From Sphagnum compactum (Eukaryota > Bryophyta > Sphagnopsida > Sphagnales), in NCBI GenBank assembly GCA_965153455.1, contig OZ234497.1, positions 15,989,872-16,053,871 of the forward strand: a stretch of DNA of 64,000 bases, in the 5' to 3' direction. The translations under genes were made by a program, and so were the position numbers. Below the pieces are notes generated by a model that worked only from the letters and a program-made list of their open reading frames with translations, searched no databases and was not told where the DNA came from. Below, piece after piece: positions 61,539 through 64,000 of the stretch (positions are counted from its first letter, which is position 1; each line of letters begins with the position of its first letter).

Positions 61539-62979
61539 GATTGAACCACACACAACAGCATTTCTTCTCTCATCTGGGTAAACTGCCGAAGTGGCGTATG
61601 TAGTTTATCAAAGAAAAACATGGTTCCAAAGAAGCTTACTGCTGATGATAAAAGGTTTCGTGTAAAATAGTGTACTACTCTGAAGGTTTCTGGAGGTAGT
61701 TATATTTTCCCCAATAAAATCCAATTGTGGCTACGATAATGGATTGTAGCCACAAGCAAAACCCAATATCCCCCAGCCACAACAGAAATCTTGTCCTTTG
61801 CTGGTGTGGGCAAAAACAGGCATGTTGAAAATACAGAGCTTTGCATAGCAAAGTATGTATAGACACTCGAACAGAATGTGCTAATATGGCAAGGTTGGTT
61901 ATGTGCAGTAAAGCCCCTAGATGTGACATTGATTTATATTTCATTCCAGAAACTCGAATCCTTTATGCTTTTAAATCCATGCTTCATAAGAGATACTGTG
62001 AACATAAAAAATTGCATCTTTTGTAAATCTGAAACTGGCATCATCATTTTCACCATGAACATTTGTCTTGACACTTGACAAATGAAACCCTAGATCAGTC
62101 CAACATTATATTTGGTATACACAGTATCTCTTCTTATAACTGCATCTATATGTATTGGAACAATTCAGTTTGAACTAGGAATCAATCAAACACTCTTGAA
62201 AATATCACATCGTTCCAAGAACACAGACAATTATCAAGGAAATGATCACACTTTCTTTTCTTATAACTGTTTTGTACTTGGTATCATAACCATTCAGCTG
62301 AACTAGAAACCAAACAGCATGCAAAAACAATGTCAAAAGTAAAGTTGCACTAAGAAACTGCCTACTCAAATGCAAGTCAAAAAAATTTCCAGGAAAAAGA
62401 GTGTTAGCTACAAGACCACATTATTTCAATTCTAATGATGATGCTCTAGACTACGATCTGCTTTCAGCACCAGATAATTTCTGAAACCCTTGGCGCACAT
62501 TTTGCAATTGCTACAGGCAAACATAATGTAACTGCAATTGCTTGCATTTACTTGAATTGCTTGGCTTAAGCTGGCTATATCTTGTGACTAATCCATGTGT
62601 GCATCATGTTCAAAGTAATCTGAGCATTGGATATCATCTCACTAGAAGATCATGACCTAGAACCTCCTCCACTAGCACCACCAATTTGGAGGAAGACATC
62701 ATGAGGATGGTAGATGACACTGACACTGGGATCGGTATGCAATCATCCTAGATGATAACACAGGGTCATTGATACCGTTAAACAGAATCAGCTTCACCAG
62801 CACTTTGATCCTATCTCTCCTGTGAGCACTGGCAAATCCACCCAAAAGTGACACACATGAAGTCCAAAGGGGCACTCCTTTCTGAAAATAGATTCGTGTG
62901 GAGAAGACATTTGTCTAGAAACCAAGCAAAGAGAATGCCTGCAATTTTTGCAGAAAACTGGGAAACAAAGTGAAGATTT
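61539..62979. other. 3-prime flank of the LrgB-type gene; no gene seen
   Basis: No recognised coding sequence. The first few hundred bases probably hold the 3-prime untranslated region. Open frames of 60 to 90 codons are without domains. Confidence 0.5.
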
Positions 62980-64000
62980 TCAACCAGAGATCTCCATGGT
63001 CTCATGGCGATCAATGCCTTGATTTATCTTGCCAAAGTCATCTCCAGACCTGTGTTTGCTCAAAGTTGCTTGTTGCATCAGCTGGACCAGGGCTTGCACT
63101 AATTCTGACACAGGAGGGCAAAATTCATGCATTTTTATGTGTTACACATTTATGAAGAGGGTCCTTCCTAAGACTTTTGACTGAGAGACAGAAACATATA
63201 CCTGGTGATCTGAACCAAGGGGGCAGAGATCTGCAATTCTGCAGTCAGAGAGGTGTGGCTTGAGCTCATCATCCAGTAGGATATTTTTGAGATTTGAAGT
63301 TATGGTGCACACCTGCGGGTAGGCATACTTCATGCAGATGCCTGTACATTGCCACCCAGGAATTATAGAACGTAAATCAAACAAATGTATTTTCTCCACT
63401 TCTGTTGATATGCAGTTTCATCTTACATGAGACAGGCATTTAACATTCCTCAAATTATTAATCACACCTCCCCAAGAAGGAAAAGCTGTAGCTTTTCCCA
63501 AGTTCAACAATTGTCAGAATACTCTTAGAGGATTGATGTCATATTTTCATTCCTTACATCCAACTAAATAAACTTGAGACATGGTATCTGTGAGGAGGCT
63601 CAGGACCTTCCTCACAATGCCAGACGTAGCCAATGCAGGGCAATGTATTTGCAAGCTGCTGTTCCAAAGGCCAACCATTTATTCACCAGCTCCATTCAAT
63701 AGCACAGATGTCACCCTAGCAATGGAGGCAAGCTCCAGAGTACAGGTCTATTGACAAGGCAAGAACCACAAATTCCCAGATCAACTCTCTTGATCATTGC
63801 AAATTTGTGAGTCAAATTTGCAATGATCAAGTGAGTATGATCATACTTGGTTGCAATGAAAGGGCACTTTACAGTATCTTCATTGCTGTGGTGCTCATAT
63901 ACTCATAAACCAGCAACCATTGCCCATGTTCCACACAATACCCCACCAACTCAGTAATGTTGGCATGCCAAAGACATGCAATGTTGCCCACAAGCCCTAA
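62980..64000 (-). pseudogene. STRUBBELIG-receptor-family (SRF) kinase pseudogene, runs off the window
   Basis: Three kinase pieces lie in order on the minus strand. From 64000 to about 63872: HANITELVGYCVEHGQWLLV, YEYMSTTAMKIL, then a stop, equal to subdomains IV-V. From about 63400 to 63200: HLHEVC in one frame, shifting to NILLDDELKPHLSDCRIADL in another, equal to subdomains VI-VII, ending HQ before a GTATAT donor. From about 63150 to 62980: EFCPPVSELVQALVQLMQQA, then TLSKHRSGDDFGK, the kinase carboxyl end. The family reads SDCG in place of DFG, and the mutated form SDCR is seen here. The activation loop to subdomain X (about 80 residues) is absent, one frameshift and one stop are present. 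STRUBBELIG proteins are atypical receptor kinases acting in tissue morphogenesis. The extracellular part would lie beyond the window. Confidence 0.8.

Noticed and set aside
1-64000. LTR retrotransposons, rRNA genes, CRISPR arrays or prokaryotic operons
   Set aside because: No reverse transcriptase, integrase or gag motif, long terminal repeat pair, rRNA block or regularly spaced palindromic array was seen; the genes have spliceosomal introns.

Overview
The window is nuclear DNA of a land plant. Genes are split by short introns (about 70 to 700 bp) with GT/AG borders, the proteins are plant-type (a plastid LrgB-family transporter, a DHHC S-acyltransferase of the plant PAT type, STRUBBELIG-kinase and type II H+-pyrophosphatase relics), telomere-type TTTAGGG motifs occur, and the DNA transposons are plant families. 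Compact introns and small genes separated by long AT-rich, transposon-filled DNA suggest a seed-free plant, perhaps a bryophyte. That placement is inference; I cannot name the species.

Layout. 1-14.5 kb is very AT-rich and holds no intact gene: a CACTA-like element (1286-3007) carrying a tRNA-like SINE relic, a broken type II vacuolar H+-pyrophosphatase fragment (3343-3785, minus), several foldbacks, a decayed PIF/Harbinger element with both of its proteins (12.1-14.0 kb) and a three-copy 190-bp tandem repeat. 15.1-16.35 kb holds two head-to-tail Helitron-like elements full of poly-C runs. 16.4-20.9 kb is a GC-rich zone without a recognisable gene, then a 60-bp tandem repeat and a GA-rich leader.

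Four genes look intact, all modelled from reading-frame continuity across GT/AG borders: (1) an 11-exon F-box/leucine-rich-repeat/TPR-like protein, 20944-25785 plus, 799 aa; (2) a 7-exon DHHC protein S-acyltransferase, 39588-36515 minus, 308 aa; (3) an intronless TEX261/SVP26 (Erv26) family ER-Golgi membrane protein, 44310-43585 minus, 241 aa; (4) a 9-exon plastid LrgA/LrgB-type membrane transporter related to PLGG1, 57539-61538 plus, 549 aa. They do not form a pathway: one is a ubiquitin-ligase adaptor, two belong to membrane-protein modification or traffic, one is a plastid metabolite transporter.

Between them lie a SWIM-zinc-finger MULE-like transposase relic (about 32.1-35.6 kb, minus), minisatellites, a strong 141-bp foldback at 45207-45347, and a second long AT-rich desert (about 48-55.5 kb). 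The right edge (62980-64000, minus) is a STRUBBELIG-receptor-family kinase pseudogene running off the end of the window.

All family names come from recognition of translated sequence; no search was run.
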